NCBI RefSeq assembly: GCF_039555335.1 | Contig: NC_092637.1 | Location: 36,995,026-37,059,025, forward strand | Source of the DNA: Amphiura filiformis | Lineage: Eukaryota; Echinodermata; Ophiuroidea; Amphilepidida; Amphiuridae | DNA length: 64,000 nucleotides | Direction: 5' to 3' | Part shown: positions 22,625-34,752 of the stretch, piece after piece | Layout: the number at the start of each line of letters is the position of its first letter | Position numbering within the stretch: position 1 is the first letter of the stretch | Notes under the pieces: generated by a model | Told to the model about the DNA's origin: nothing | What the model saw: only the letters and a program-made list of their open reading frames with translations | Databases searched by the model: none | Translations under genes and position numbers: made by a program

Positions 22625-24239
22625 GCAAAAGGAGCTGTGCAAGATGCTGCTTGTGGAAACTGCAACCTGAAGAAAGCCACAGCCTACTGCATGGACTGCA
22701 AGGAATTCTTCTGTCAAACCTGCCACACTGCACATGATAGTCTCAAAGCCAACAAAGACCACAAGATTGTCAGCATTGACGATCTTACGCTCTGGAAAAG
22801 TTATGCTACCACTGCCTGCATCTGAAGACCAGAAGTGTAAGGATCATGAAGGCGAGACAAAGAAGTTCTACTGTGTGACCTGTGAGAAACTTATCTGCAG
22901 AGACTGTTGTATTGTGCTGGGTCACCGTCAACATCAAGTCATCAGTTTGAAAGAAGCATCACAGAAACAGGTTGAGAAGCTGAAAAATCTCTCAAGAGGA
23001 AGTGAAGATCTGAAGAAAAAATGCAGAGATGCCATCCAGAAAACAGAGGATGTAGAGAAGAGTCTTGCTGTTACTTCAAGAGAAGTCAACAAGAACCTGG
23101 AAAGGGTCAAGAATGAGTACTACAAGCAAGTTGATGCCATCTTTAAGAAACACAAGGTTGATGCCAGGTCAGTGGAGGTTCAGAATGCCAGAGAGCTGGG
23201 TTACATCAAGGAACAGCTTCAGACAACATTGGCTAAACTTGAAAGTGCCTGTGATCTTGCTACTAGAGTCACACAGACGGGATCTGACTATGACATCACA
23301 TCAGTCTTCCCTACCTTGTCAGCAAGTCTTGAAGAGCTGAATGAGATGACTGAGCCTGAAGCTGCATCAGAATTACTAGGATATGTTGGGTTCAAAGCAC
23401 CTGCTAAGGTTGATATTCCAGATTTATTTAGTGTGTTGGCAATCAAGCCTGGAGACAAATGGATGCAGAGTGGGCAGTTCAGTACCAAGCCTGGATTGGA
23501 GAACCCATGGGGAATTGCAGTCGACAAAAATGGTGATATTGCTCTGACAAGTTATTCACATAAAACTTGCAAAGTATTCTCAAGGAATGGTCAAGTCAAG
23601 TACACCTTCCAAGGTTGTTTTGGTGCACACCTTTTTGACATTGCCATTACTACGGACAACAAATACATCCTCCCTGGCAATGGTGAGATTCTGTTTTATG
23701 ATAGCCAAGGCAACAGGTTGAACTATCCAAAGGTATCTACTTGTGATATGAACAATGAACCACAAATCCCGTATGCTTTAACTGTAGACACAAAAGATAG
23801 GATTGTAGCAGGATTACTTGGCAGCACAATCTCTATTCATCATGGGCAGAACATATCCAAGTTTGATGCTCCATCACAACCAAGATGGCTTGGTATTGCT
23901 GTCACTTCAAAGGGATATATTGCAGTTTCTTCCCGTAATGATAAAACCCTACAACTGATGGATTACTCTGGTAACAATGTCAGAGTGGTGCAGCCTCCAC
24001 AAGAAGTCACTGAATGGAACCCATGGGCTGTCTGCTGTAGTAAGCAAGGTGAGATATTTGTTGTTAATTATGGTAACCCGAAAGCTGTATATCACTACAC
24101 AGCCGATGGTGACCAGTGTCTTGGATGTGTCATCACAGGACTAGATGACCCAACAGGTATTGCTATCTCAGAGGATGGACAGCAACTGTTTGTAGCAGAA
24201 TATGGTCAATGTGCAGTGAAGCTATTCCAGAGACAGTAA
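22625..24239 (+). CDS. TRIM-NHL gene 1, exon 2: B-boxes, coiled coil, NHL propeller (one frameshift)
   Basis: The exon starts after TTTTGTAG as AKGAVQDAACGNCNLKK. B-box 1 is complete (CGNC...C..C....C..C...H...H), B-box 2 follows as CKDHEGETKKFYC..C....C..CC....H..H, then a charged coiled coil (VEKLKNLSRGSEDLKKK...) and about 250 residues of NHL-type blades ending AVKLFQRQ. TRIM-NHL proteins are cytoplasmic E3 ligases that bind RNA or protein partners through the propeller. Compared with the other three paralogs there is one extra A at 22787 (GATCTT-A-CGC), which shifts the frame. As read, translation stops at 22823-22825, giving about 151 residues with only RING and B-box 1. Downstream, 484 codons stay open and well conserved, so this is a very recent lesion, an allele or a sequence error. 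Confidence 0.85.
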
Positions 24240-25104
24240 CTGTTATGATATCCTTTCAGGTACTGCCATTATGCAGTCATGTCTACAGCAGAATTCACCA
24301 CGACCTTTGCAGGACTTAAACCCCATTAAACCAAGATAAACCTCATTGAAAACAGCTCAACTATGTTAAATCAGGGATCGAGTCTCATAGCCCTGGTTAA
24401 ATTCATAAACATATGTTTCTGATTTACCTGTGCGATATTCAATGTGCTGTGAGGAAATAGGTATTATAATTTCAGTTGGATGCACCATTACAAAGCAAAC
24501 CCACAGTAATAATACAGAGCGTGGCATTTGTTTCCGAAACGAGAACAATACTCTGCGTATTGTTATCCAGCCATGTGGATGGTACAACTCATGTCAAACT
24601 TGTCATAGTTATTGTGATCGTATCACACAAGTAAATGAGAAACATGTGATTTTAGACTTAACACGGTTTGGAAAAAGTGTTTCCATTTTTAGCTCCCTAT
24701 CAGGCAGTCAGAACTCCATATTTGGGAGGGCTCGACAACAATCTTCCCAAAATCGCATTTTAATCATTTTTAGATGACCATAGAGGGAAAGAATTGAAGT
24801 TTATTTACAGCTTCTATGGCGAAAATTGATCAAACCGATCATACGATGGTGCTCGTTCGAAGTTGGAGCTATCGCGAGTCAGCTGTTGAGCACAATTTGC
24901 CATTGAAATTACATGTCCGACTGTTATGAAATTTTGGAAGACTCTCTTCGGGAAAACAGCTCGACAACAGCTTTCCCGTGACATTTTTTGCTTCAAATTA
25001 TAGTATGTTAAGGATGAACATTATAATTCACATGTGAGCTTCTATGGCTATTATTGGGTGAAGGGTTTTCCCACCAGCCCACTAACTAGTCCATTGCCTA
25101 TGCC
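24240..25104. other. 3' flank of gene 1, interrupted by about 1 kb of inserted sequence
   Basis: The start (GATATCCTTTCAGGTACTGCC) matches the gene 2 3' flank at 46510, and the match resumes at about 25326 (CAGCAGATGGTTTATGTAGCAG). The intervening sequence is therefore an insertion. Within it, 24400-24625 is a diverged copy of 47640-47870 (CAGTTGGATG, ATTACAAAGCAAAC, GAGAACAATA, GTACAACTCAT). Confidence 0.6.
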
Positions 25105-25243
25105 CAGGGACAGGCGATTTGCGCGGAACTTTTTTCCCGCGCAATTGGCTTTTTTTTTTCCTGTGGGCAGGGATACATGATTTGCACTGAAAAAAGAGTT
25201 CCGCGCAATTTGCTATTTTTTCCGCGCAAATCGCCTGTCCCTG
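25105..25243. mobile_element. Short hAT-like MITE candidate, 139 bp
   Basis: The left end CAGGGACAGGCGATTTGCGC is mirrored at the right end (GCGCAAATCGCCTGTCCCTG). The phrase CTATGCC stands on both sides but is offset by about 3 bases on the right, so the target duplication is imperfect. Non-coding. Confidence 0.65.
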
Positions 25244-25325
25244 CGGCTATGCCTACAGTACAGTGAGTGAGCTAGAGGTCAATCATCAATTGGAGCGCTG
25301 TGTGTGCACTGAATAGGAAAAACGG

Positions 25326-26139
25326 ACGAACAGCAGATGGTTTATGTAGCAGAATCCGGGAGCAGAATAGAATCAAAATGATCATGACATTTCAAAGATC
25401 ATGACTTGCTTTTGACTATATTCATGAGATGTTGGTAACTCATAGATTAACCAGCAGTAACAACAGTGGCATAGCCAGCTCTTTAAGCCCATGGGGGACA
25501 CACATTTACAAATGCACTGATGGTTTAAAGATTTCGACACTTGGTGAAGTGTGTCCTCCAAAAGTTACCAACCGTCCGATGCTAACCTCCCGGCTGACCC
25601 ACTCCCAAAATTACTTCAGTGGGAAATATGCGCACACAGCACGCAAAAACATAAATGATGAAGTGAGCCAAATTGAAATTCAGGAATCCGAGAATTCTTT
25701 TACTGGCATGTGGCGAAATGTACTGATGTGTCACGATGAACCAAGAGGCCGTCTGTATCAGGGGAGCTCCACCCCCGTGTTGGTTATGCCACTGCAAAAA
25801 CAGTGCCTAGATATTAAAAACACTTGGCCTACGTTGCAATCTTTAAACATGTTTGAAACATGACACCAATTGTAAAAATGCATTTAACCAAAACACAGAT
25901 TTCAAATTATGCTACTTAACATGTTGATTTCCTAAACAGAAACCATCAAAACTCTAATCATGTTAAATTTTAAACATGTTTACAATTGTAATATTTAATC
26001 TCTAGACGCTGTTCTTGTAGTGCATGGCAACTGAAATTCTGACTTTTTGCAGAAAATTTCTGACTAGATCACCCCATGAAGCCATACAGCTTACGCCAGC
26101 TCACAAGTACCCTTATAGCCAAATCTTCATAAAAAGTCG
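25326..26139. repeat. 3' flank of gene 1 shared with genes 2 and 4
   Basis: 25326-25900 aligns with the gene 2 3' flank 46540-47190 (ATGATCATG, GACTTGCTTTTGACTATATTC, GATGTTGGTAACTCATAGAT, GTGTCCTCCAAAAGTTACC). From about 26040 it aligns with 57600 onward, between genes 3 and 4. The open frame at 25429-25863 lies in this repeated flank and is not conserved as protein. Confidence 0.7.
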
Positions 26140-26239
26140 GTTAATTTGTATTTTATAAGAATTTTGTTTTTGTATGTTCTGTGCAATATGTTTTTTGACT
26201 CTTATGATGATATGCTAAATAAACTCAAATCAAATCAAA
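26140..26239 (+). repeat. Probable LINE 3' tail insertion ending in (AAATC)n
   Basis: The paralogous flank at about 57745 reads CATAAAAAGTCGGATCCTGCTC without interruption, whereas here about 100 bp is inserted between AAAAGTCGG and CCTGCTC. It ends GATATGCTAAATAAACTCAAATCAAATCAAATC. Short AAATC repeats after an A-rich tail are common at the 3' ends of non-LTR retrotransposons. No coding part is present, so the family is unknown. Confidence 0.6.
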
Positions 26240-26736
26240 TCCTGCTCTTTTTCCATAGACAATCTAGTACACAGGCCTAAATGAGGATTACATATGAATC
26301 AGGGACTAATAGTCATGATGGGTTTTAAGCCTTTTCTTATGTATACTTTATGCGACTTTACCACTTTTCAAAACACTGATTTTTCCTCCAAAGGGTATAG
26401 GAGATTCCTATTTACTGGTGTGCACTCTTTGGGTGATAACATCATCACATTGAATGCATGCACATACAGCATATATCATGTAGCATTTTGTAGTACTTGG
26501 GAGTGTTACGGTTAGCTGTCTAAGCAACTAAGTCAAATAGAAAATTGTAGAGATTTACTTGCAAAATGGTCAGAAGAATTGTACAGACCAGTAGTTTTGC
26601 GAAGTGTTTCTTATCAGGATGATAACTTAAAAGAACACCTTATAGATCAAATATGTGTATGATATTAAACTTGAGCATATATTACAATATTGAAATTAGT
26701 ATATTCATAATAACTTTTAATAACATATTACATATA
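26240..26736. repeat. Duplicated intergenic segment (pairs with 57750-57960)
   Basis: 26243-26440 aligns with 57752-57945 (AGGCCTAAATGAGGATTA, ATATGAATCAG, TTTTAAGCC, GAGATTCC, ATTTACTGGTGTGCACTCT). The remainder to 26736 is AT-rich with nothing recognised. Confidence 0.65.
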
Positions 26737-27100
26737 CCGAGCAAACACACAAATGTTTTTAAAACGTTATAAACGTTTATAAACCCATTTTGCATTTGGT
26801 CAAAATGTTTTAATAACATTTAAATGTCGGGTAATATAAAGTTTTTGAACACAATTTTAAGAAAACTTTTTATATGAAAAAACACTACATCAACATTTTA
26901 AAATGTTGTCAAAAAGTCATTGTAAAATATTTGTTGACAAACGTGTTTTGCAAAATATTGTGTCAGCACTTAAATAACATTATTTTAAGTTTTGAAGCAA
27001 GTTTTTAAACATGTTTTATAATGTTATTAAAACGATTTATATACCCTTTATATAACCCTATATTTAAATGATTTCTGTTAAATGCTTTGTGTTTGCTGGA
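26737..27100. mobile_element. TA-flanked MITE, CCCAGCAAACAC family, 364 bp
   Basis: It begins CCGAGCAAACACACAAATG and ends TTTGTGTTTGCTGG, with TA outside on both sides. The interior is full of AAAACGTT/AACATTTT/AAATGT phrases, as in the copies at 37258-37495 and 60518-61665. Non-coding. Confidence 0.78.
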
Positions 27101-27855
27101 TATTGAAACCAATGCATGATAGTTTGAACATATTATTATAATTAGAATGCTGATGCTGTAACTTTGTAAATGCTTAAGTGTAGTCAAAACAGTGTATATA
27201 ATACTCAAGGTTTTCTTGGCTGAAGGAGTATATTCCATTTTTGTACCCTTTCAATTGTGAAATTTTCATCTGAAGAACCAAATAAGTTGATACAATATAT
27301 TACTATACATGTTATGGTTATACCTCCAATAATCTCATGGGTCAGATCTCACACCACCAAATGAATCCCCATAGAGATATGTACTAAATTTGCCTCAAGA
27401 AAACATCAATTTTTCTTCGCAGGAGCGACTCAGTTCTTAGCGACAGCTATGATGGTTGAAATTAGCCCTAGCCTGATCCCTCTGACTGGGAAAATAATAT
27501 ATTATAGGTTGACGTGACCGTCATTATTTTTTACGACTGGCCCTCAAAGTCTATGATATCTGGGAATTACCTAATTTACATGCAAAAGGTGTTTCTGTAT
27601 AGAAAAGGCTGTCATTAAAATATACTCAATCTCTCCCATCTGTGGTACACTTGCAGGATTTGATATTACTAATCATGACCAATCCAAATTTAGTCAAAAT
27701 TATTCAAATTTCTGCTCATTTTATACTTTAGGTGTCTATGACTAGTATGAGTTTTTCTGAGAAATGCATCAAGGCGCGCACAACCATGTGAAATTTTCAG
27801 TCTCATAATAAGAAGACTACATTTTCTTCATCTATCACTACCAGATGAAAATATC

Positions 27856-28290
27856 GGCTTTTTGTGGCGCCCTCTACGGAGGCGCGCCACAATATAGGCA
27901 TGACTTTGTGAAAAGCTTCTAATTTCACTCTTGCTAGATTGACTTCATAATTGTTTTGCTAAAATTATGCCCAGCTCAGAAATAAAACCACAATTTGCTT
28001 GGATTTTATTTTATTATTGTTTTCTGATATGCACGGGATAAAATGGTGGCGTATATTCTTTGTTTAAAATACAAAATTAGGATTTATAAAAACACCAAAT
28101 AAATCCTGACCTTTGTATGCGTTCAACCAGTTTACCGTGTGCCTTAGAACCCGATAGACTGTGACATTTGACCATACACTAGGATCCACAACATGCTCAT
28201 CTATCATGGGAACAGTTCTTAAACCCTAATACATTTGTACATTCATCCTTTGTACACAAACTCATACTCTGCAACTATTGGACTATGCCA
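27856..28290. repeat. Duplicated segment, unit 1
   Basis: Aligns with 29325-29790 in the same orientation: GGCGCCC[TG]CTACGG, AAAAGCTTCTAATTTCA, AATTATGCCCAGCT, AGAAATAAAACCACAAT, TGCTTGGATTTTATTTTATT, ACATGCTCATCTATCA. The homology continues further downstream, with 28680-28860 matching 30395-30485. The intervals suggest a tandem duplication of about 1.5-1.7 kb. Confidence 0.78.
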
Positions 28291-29324
28291 TTGGGATGAG
28301 ACTCTTGTGGTCCATAGTGAAAAGATCAATTAACGAGGCCTTTTAAACTGATGGCTTTTGTTTGCTAATTACCATAGAATCTAGGTACTACCTCCATGAT
28401 TGGATTAAGTAAATAACTAAATCCTGTTATCTACCCAGCAATGTTTGCTTATCTAAATAATTGTAACAAACTGTAGTGTACTAAATAAGACAGAAAAGGC
28501 AAACAGACAGAAATTGAGAGTTTTAAATTAGAGAGTTGACAGGAAGTTGTAAGAGTTAAATTGTTATGGATATGATTGGTGTAAGCGCGAAAATGTTGAA
28601 TGTCATATCAAAGTCATCCGAGATGAATTAAGTAATGTCAATCACAAATTGTTACAGGTCATTTGAGGTGGACTAAGTTTATATTTGGATTGTCAGAACA
28701 CCTTCCACAATCAAACACATTTCTCTTGCATTTGATCATCTTCTACTCTTCCCTAGAAAAATCATTATAATACCAAATCTACACACCATGGAATTCACCA
28801 TATCACGTCCAAGTTCACATTGGGCGCCACATTCCTTTTTTGAAGGAATTTTTATTCTACATGTTCTATGTCAACTCATTGAAAATCTGAACGCGTATGT
28901 TTACAAAATTTTGTACGCGTTTGGACTTTTCACTTTGCATTTGAAGGGGTACGGAAAGTGTGTGAACACATGACTAGTGTGATTTATGTGTTAAAATAAA
29001 CCCTGATAGTACTAATTGGTAACCTTTCATAATTTCTGTAAAATACCTAGATCTGTTTTTGTTTTATTATTCACATATTTGCAAGGATATTATTATATTC
29101 TTCACAAAATTAGTAGACCAAAAATTAATTATACATCAATAACCAATTTGTCCGTTTAAAATAGAGTTCTTTGGCCGATTCAAAGTCATAATTATGACGT
29201 AATTTTGTTATTTATTAATTACAAATTAGTAGACCAAAAATTAATTATACATCAATAACCAATGATAACATTTCAGTTCATGCAGATAAGGAGCAAATAA
29301 AATGCCAATAGAGTGTTTTAAGTT
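28291..29324. other. Intergenic between duplicated segments, with a local direct repeat
   Basis: 29106-29150 and 29222-29264 are near-identical (AGTAGACCAAAAATTAATTA, CATCAATAACCAAT). The stretch 29149-29221 (GTCCGTTTAAAATAGAGTTC ...) recurs at 29821-29894. No supported gene; the frame at 28788-28973 is in repeated sequence. Confidence 0.6.
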
Positions 29325-29894
29325 TTTGGGGCGCCCGCTACGGCGGCGTCCCCCATTATTTGGCTTGACTTTGCAAAAAGCTTCTAATTTCAGTCTTGCT
29401 AGATTTACTTCGTCACTGTTTTGCTTAAAATTATGCCCAGCTTAGAAATAAAACCACAATATGCTTGGATTTTATTTTATTATTGTTTTCTGATGTGCAA
29501 GGGATAAAATGTTGTGCGTATATTCTTTGTTTAAAATACAAAATTAATGGACTTATAAAAACACCAAATACATCGTGACCTTTGTATGGTCAGGTATGGT
29601 TTAAACTGCAGTTTACCGCCTCTTAGAACCCGATAGAAGATGACATTTGACCATTCTAATTATGTATGTTTTGAACATGTTTGCACATGAACTAGTTGTT
29701 TACAGTGTGAAGAATCTACAACATGCTCATCTATCAGGGCACAGTTCTTTAACCCCAATACATTTGTGCATTCATTGAATGACCTTTGAAAATGTGAGTA
29801 CAAGAAACCCCAATGGCTATTTTGTCCGTTTAAAATAGAGTTCTTTGGCCGATTCAAAGTCATAATTATGACGTAATTTTGTTATTTATTAATT
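29325..29894. repeat. Duplicated segment, unit 2
   Basis: The partner of 27856-28290, with additional shared sequence at its end (29821-29894 = 29149-29221). Differences are scattered substitutions and short indels, so the duplication is not very recent. Confidence 0.75.
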
Positions 29895-31335
29895 ACTATT
29901 TTTAGCAGAATTAATAACATAAAAATGGGCTGTGCCCATCTCATGAAGAACAACGATCGATCTTACCCTTGATTTAACAGGCCTGTCAATTTCTTGGAAT
30001 TGTTTGATATGAAAGGAGGGTATGATTTTTTTGTATTAGTTTTAAGTATTTCCTAGCCTCTCTTAGCCACAGGGTTGGCTACAAAAGACACAAAGTATAC
30101 TTTAGGATAAACTGGCATGAGTGCGCTGACCCCAGGTTTTCAACATTTCAGGATTGTTTGTGGACGGAGGTCGGGTGAAAAACGAAATTACGTTTACATG
30201 ACTTTGTCGAAATTAGTCGGTGACAAGAATGAGTGTATAGATGACTAGGGGGAATCTTACTTATTTGTATCTTCTATACTATCCATCATATACCCTAGGC
30301 CCTGCATAACAAAATTCAACAATATTCAATATCCAAAGCAATATCCTCACTACAATAGGCCCCCAAAACAGAACTCCCACCCCACATAATCGCAAATTGA
30401 CACGAAACATTTCTCTCGTATTTGATCATCATATCCCGTCCAGCTCACATTGGGCGCCCCATTCCTTTTTTAAAGGAATTTTTATTAGGGTATAACTTTA
30501 TGGGAGTTATGATGACCTTTAAACTGGATGGACAAAACTATAAGGAATACCTTTTGCTATTTTAGAGATTCACTCAAATACTTGATCGAAAATTCTTTAG
30601 AGGTACCGTAATGCAACTTTTATGTCAATTATGAATCATGCTCGAATCGTTTAATTTTAATTTTCTCGAAACCAAATTGCAAAATATTAATGTTATTTGG
30701 GTTCACATTTTGTGACACTTTATAAGACGTTTGACCTATAAATCAACAATAGGTATAGTGCTGATGTTAAAGTTGGCATTAAATCCATCTTGCTCACTGT
30801 GTGTCAAAATTTCACTGGTTCTGCGGGGCCAAGCGTAGAGATTCGGCAGGCCAGTCAGTTTTAGCCTGAGGGCTCACCTTATTTTGAGCACTGGCTTATG
30901 AATATATCCTGTGGATATCTACAAGCTTCTACAGATCAAAAGTGTACTTTAATATATTCCCTACTATAATAAATGACATTTTTGAATTGCAAAATGATTA
31001 TATGAATGTAAATAAAAACTTGATTCTTAATTGACAAAAGCTGATATCATTAAAAACAGATGTATCTTGGACTTTGTAATAGTTTCAAAACGTGTGAACA
31101 TTTGTTGGTCTCCCATACTTCGTAGTATATGTGTTGTACAGTTTGAGCAACACTGTTGTGACTGTTGTGATTTTTTAAATTTAATTTCTACACTGGGAAG
31201 TATGAAATAAATAAACCTTGATGAACACAATTCATGATACTCTGGAGTTTCTAAACACTGTGCAATCCCAGTAACCACACAACATTTGACAGAAAAGGTT
31301 TAAATGTTGTGTTATATAAACGTTTTAAATAACAC
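29895..31335. other. Intergenic, no gene recognised
   Basis: 30395-30490 matches 28690-28860 (the end of the duplicated unit). 31170-31260 (CACTGGGAAGTATGAAATAA, GAACACAATTCATGATA) matches 49835-49905 in the gene 3 5' flank and marks the start of the segment shared by genes 2 and 3. A CCCAGCAAACAC-family fragment may lie at 31275-31330. Confidence 0.55.
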
Positions 31336-32625
31336 TAGCGGGACACCCGCGCTTCGCGCGGGTCCCCGCTAGATGAGTAAACGGAAGCGTTCACTCAAAC
31401 AGGAGGAATTACTGTACAGGTAGACTCATTGAAAATTCCTCATTCCTTCCGAATCCTTACGATTTTTATCATCTTCATAATCTCGTAACCCCATCTCGTT
31501 AAACCACATTCCCGTACCCGTAATCCATCCAAAGCAGGCCGTTGCAACTCGTATACAAGCGCAATACAAAAAGGTGGCGACAGCGTCAGCTTTCCCTGTG
31601 TATTATTCTGCGCTTAAATGGGGTCCAATGGCGTCGCCAAGAGGCACCAAATTGATTAAAGGGCGGCGCCGTATTGGAAAAGTAAAGAAAAATGCTGCTG
31701 CCACCACGATAGTACTAAAAGCTACGTAAAAAAAATATGCGTACTGCTGTGGAGACTTATGCTAATTCAAGTAAAATGCTGCTGCCATCTACGTCCACAT
31801 GTTGCAACCGTGACGATCGCTGACCTCACATCGACGAACGGAGTTGGAAGTCCATCGCACTTCGTGCTCTATTATACGTCCATGTCCAAAGTAGGCCTAC
31901 CTTTTTATGTCCTTCTTTCTTTTCTTTTTCCCCTCCCGTATCCTTACGATATTTATGTCTTTGTAGGCCTAAGCCCGTTATCCCATAGCCCGTACACAAG
32001 TTGGCTATGTGCACGCCGCACCCGTGCGTGCAAATCAAGTGGCGCGAGTCGTGTACGCCGACGCGCTAACGGCGTGGTTTATGCTAGACATGTGGACGCG
32101 TTGGTTGGTATCGGGCCGCAAACAACCGCTATAAATTTGCCCGAAAACCCCACTTTTGACTGATTTTGAGGCCAATTCTTGACCGTTTTCAACCAAATAA
32201 ATTTTAAACACATTGTCGTATATTCCTCGATCTCCCGTGTGAATTTGGCAACATTTGGAAAGAAACTGACAGAGCTTTTGAGTGGACACACATACACACA
32301 ACATTAGCCTATTTATAGTAAGATTCATTGTTTTGTTTTCCTGTTTTAAAAACTTTACACACAACTAAAATTGTTGAGCTTTCAACACAAAGACTAAGTA
32401 TCTTTTTGAAACTGACCAAAGGCGTACTGGTGCCATTGAGCCAGGGGCCAAATTTCAATCATCCTGCTGACCCCCGTGCTGACCTAAACTAAAATGAGTA
32501 TTTACAAAAATGTGCAAAATTAGGACAACTGTGGTCCAAAATTGGGCCAACGGGAAATAGCACACCTTTATTCTTTACAAAAATGCAAACATCTGATTTT
32601 CAATTACTGTTGTATTTTCTGCTTT
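31336..32625. mobile_element. Inserted repeat block with a GC-rich hairpin start
   Basis: It begins with a near-perfect palindrome, CTAGCGGGACACCCGCGC...GCGCGGGTCCCCGCTAG (31336-31373). The gene 3 flank joins the equivalents of 31255 and 32626 directly (about 49908-49918), so the whole block is absent there. Class unknown; the overlapping frames within it show no known domain. Confidence 0.55.
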
Positions 32626-32784
32626 AGCGAATCCCTACCAGTGTCATTAATATCCATGTAGCTGGGATTTTATTTTTGATGTCATTACAATCAGTATCAT
32701 GTTAGAAAGGATCACAACCTTTCTGTTTGTGGGCAGTACTATTATAGTAGCCAGTTCATATGTTGCATGATGTATCTGTAACTG
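32626..32784. repeat. 5' flank segment of gene 2 shared with gene 3
   Basis: Aligns with 49918-50040: GCGAATCCCTACCAGT, TTAATATCCATGTA, GAAAGGATCACAAC, TTTCTGTTTGTGG, AGTAGCCA. Interrupted at 32785 by a hAT-like insertion. Confidence 0.75.
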
Positions 32785-33165
32785 CAGTGGCGTAGCTAGA
32801 GGGGGGGGCAAGGGGGGCAATTGCCCCCCAATATGCCATTCCGTCGGTTCAGACGGGACCGTCGGTTCATTTTGAAGTGCCGGCCCGGAGGGCCGGTCGG
32901 CAAATCATGCATCTGCATCGTCGGTCATGTGAACTTGGGTCCGACTATAAGTGTCAGTAATGTGAAAATTTGATTGAACATTACTTATTTGTATGGTATT
33001 TAGGCACACCGGCGCACTGTGTAACCTACGTAAATTATTTCAAACTTTCAAACACTATGTTAAATAGCAACCTTTCTCTTTAAAACATGTTAAAACCGGG
33101 GTTAAAACATTATTTCCTTACCTTCTCTAGTGATTTTCACTCAATTTTAACTTAACAAAATACTA

Positions 33166-34752
33166 GGGGAGAGTGGGGTAAGTTGAGCCAGGGGGTAAGT
33201 TGAGCCACCCCCTCTAGAAAGAAAATTAAAAACTTATCTTACTTTGCAGTTCCACTTATTTGTATATGACATAACAAAGGCTTCTCAAGTGTAATATGGA
33301 ATCACTTGCACATAGGGTAAGAAAGCTGCATTGGAAAGTTCATTTTTCACACTTTTGTTGAACTTTTGGCAAACACCAATTTTTTTCATGTTTCACCCAG
33401 AAAGAAAAAGGCTTAAATGATAGCATTCTGGGTATTGAGGATGTGATATATGAACACTATATTAGAAAACTATTTACAACTGTAACAAGTTTTAGTCAGG
33501 TGGGAGGCTTGGTTGTTGACAAAACGGGTCTCATGGGGTAAGTTGAGCCACAGGCCATGGGGCAAGTTGAGCATAGGAAAAACCTGCAGCAATTTCCCCA
33601 ATTTTTTTATTCAACTAGTTCACCCGTTGCTGTGAGAGTTACTGATAGCGATGCTATTTGACCCCTGATGACCCCTTTTGACTTTTTGACATGTTCCCAT
33701 CATTCTTTTTACTACTTTTAAGCCCAATTGGGCATACTGACCCCAGTTCACCTTCGCCCTCGAGTGACCTCGGTTTTGATTTTGTTCATGCTCCTGTGAT
33801 ATTAAAATGTAGCCCCTGGATGACCTTTGACCTCGGATGACCTCGATTATATTTTTTACATGTTCCCCTCATATTGAAGATTCCACCCACCAAGTTTGAG
33901 CCTGATCTGACAAAAATTGAAATTTGAACCCTCCGTAATGACCTTTGACCTCGGTTGACTCGATTTTATTTCGGGCATATATTCCTCTCGTATCAAGGAT
34001 TCCACCCACCAAGTTTGAGCCCGATCGGGCAAAATTTGAAATTTGACCCCTCCGTAATGACCTTTGACCTCGGCTGACTGCGATTTTATTTCGGGCATAC
34101 ATTCCCCTCGTATCAAGGATTCCACCCACCAAGTTTGGGCCTGATCGGACAAAGTTTGAAATTTTGGCCTTTGACCTTGACCTCCGATGACCTTCAAAAT
34201 CACCCGGTCAACATGCTTTTCCCAATACATATCCATATCCGAAATATCGGATCGATGCGTCAAAGCGCGGCGAAACGCATAGCCGGACAGACAGACAGAC
34301 AGACACACGGACACACACACACACTTCGCTGGTTATTTTAGTATAGGCCTAGTAGAAGTGAAATCTTGTCAGAAATTACTTGTATGCAATATTTAGATCA
34401 AACTACTTCTATATCAAACTATTTTTCAAAATAAATACCTGAAAACAACAATTAAAAAATAGGCAAAATTGAATTTCACAGCTATGGCATATACTGTGCA
34501 TTTCTATGGTGGCTCAACTTTCCCCCGCGACTGGCTCAACTTACCCCACCGTTGGGGTAAGTTGAGCCAATTTGCAAATAATTTTTGACGTCTCACTGTG
34601 CGAAAGTGCAAAATATTGATAACAATTTTGTTATCATAACCAAGTAAACATACATATGTTTCATTTGTAACATTGCATTTGGGTCCTGCTTTATTTATTT
34701 GAGCGTAGTGAAAATAAATGTAAAAAGTGGCTCAACTTACCCCACTCTCCCC
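33166..34752. mobile_element. Nested TIR element with TA target duplication, 1.59 kb
   Basis: The left end GGGGAGAGTGGGGTAAGTTG is mirrored by CAACTTACCCCACTCTCCCC at the right, with TA on both sides (33164-33165 and 34753-34754). GGTAAGTTGAGCCA recurs inside both ends (for example 33540, 34532-34568). A TA target suggests mariner-type mobilisation. It is non-coding and itself interrupted by the block at 33617-34345. Confidence 0.85.
33617..34345. repeat. Innermost block: tandem units of about 118 bp and a CAGA/CACA microsatellite
   Basis: Units share TGACCTTTGACCTCGG, ATTTTATTTCGGGCATA, AAGGATTCCACCCACCAAGT and TGATCGGACAAA (starts near 33827, 33946, 34064). They end in GGACAGACAGACAGACAGAC and (AC)n followed by TTCGCTGGTTATTTTAGTAT. 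The minus-strand frames of 154 and 87 residues are translations of these repeats, not genes. Confidence 0.75.

Noticed and set aside
22734-24239. A separate RING-less gene starting at the ATG at 22734
   Set aside because: That ATG is in the wrong frame relative to the conserved B-box 1 codons, and the alignment with three paralogs shows one exon with a single inserted base.
24430-24777. Open frame of 115 residues after gene 1
   Set aside because: It lies in an inserted repeat related to 47640-47870, where the frame is not kept.
25429-25863. Open frame of 144 residues in the gene 1 3' flank
   Set aside because: The paralogous flank of gene 2 aligns but does not preserve the frame.
31759-32163. 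Plus-strand open frame of 134 residues
   Set aside because: It is inside an insertion missing from the paralogous gene 3 flank, with no recognisable domain.
33856-34320. Minus-strand open frame of 154 residues with repeated VGGILDTRG-type blocks
   Set aside because: It is the translation of 118-bp tandem DNA repeats within a nested transposon; repeats open in several frames and there is no start or splice context.
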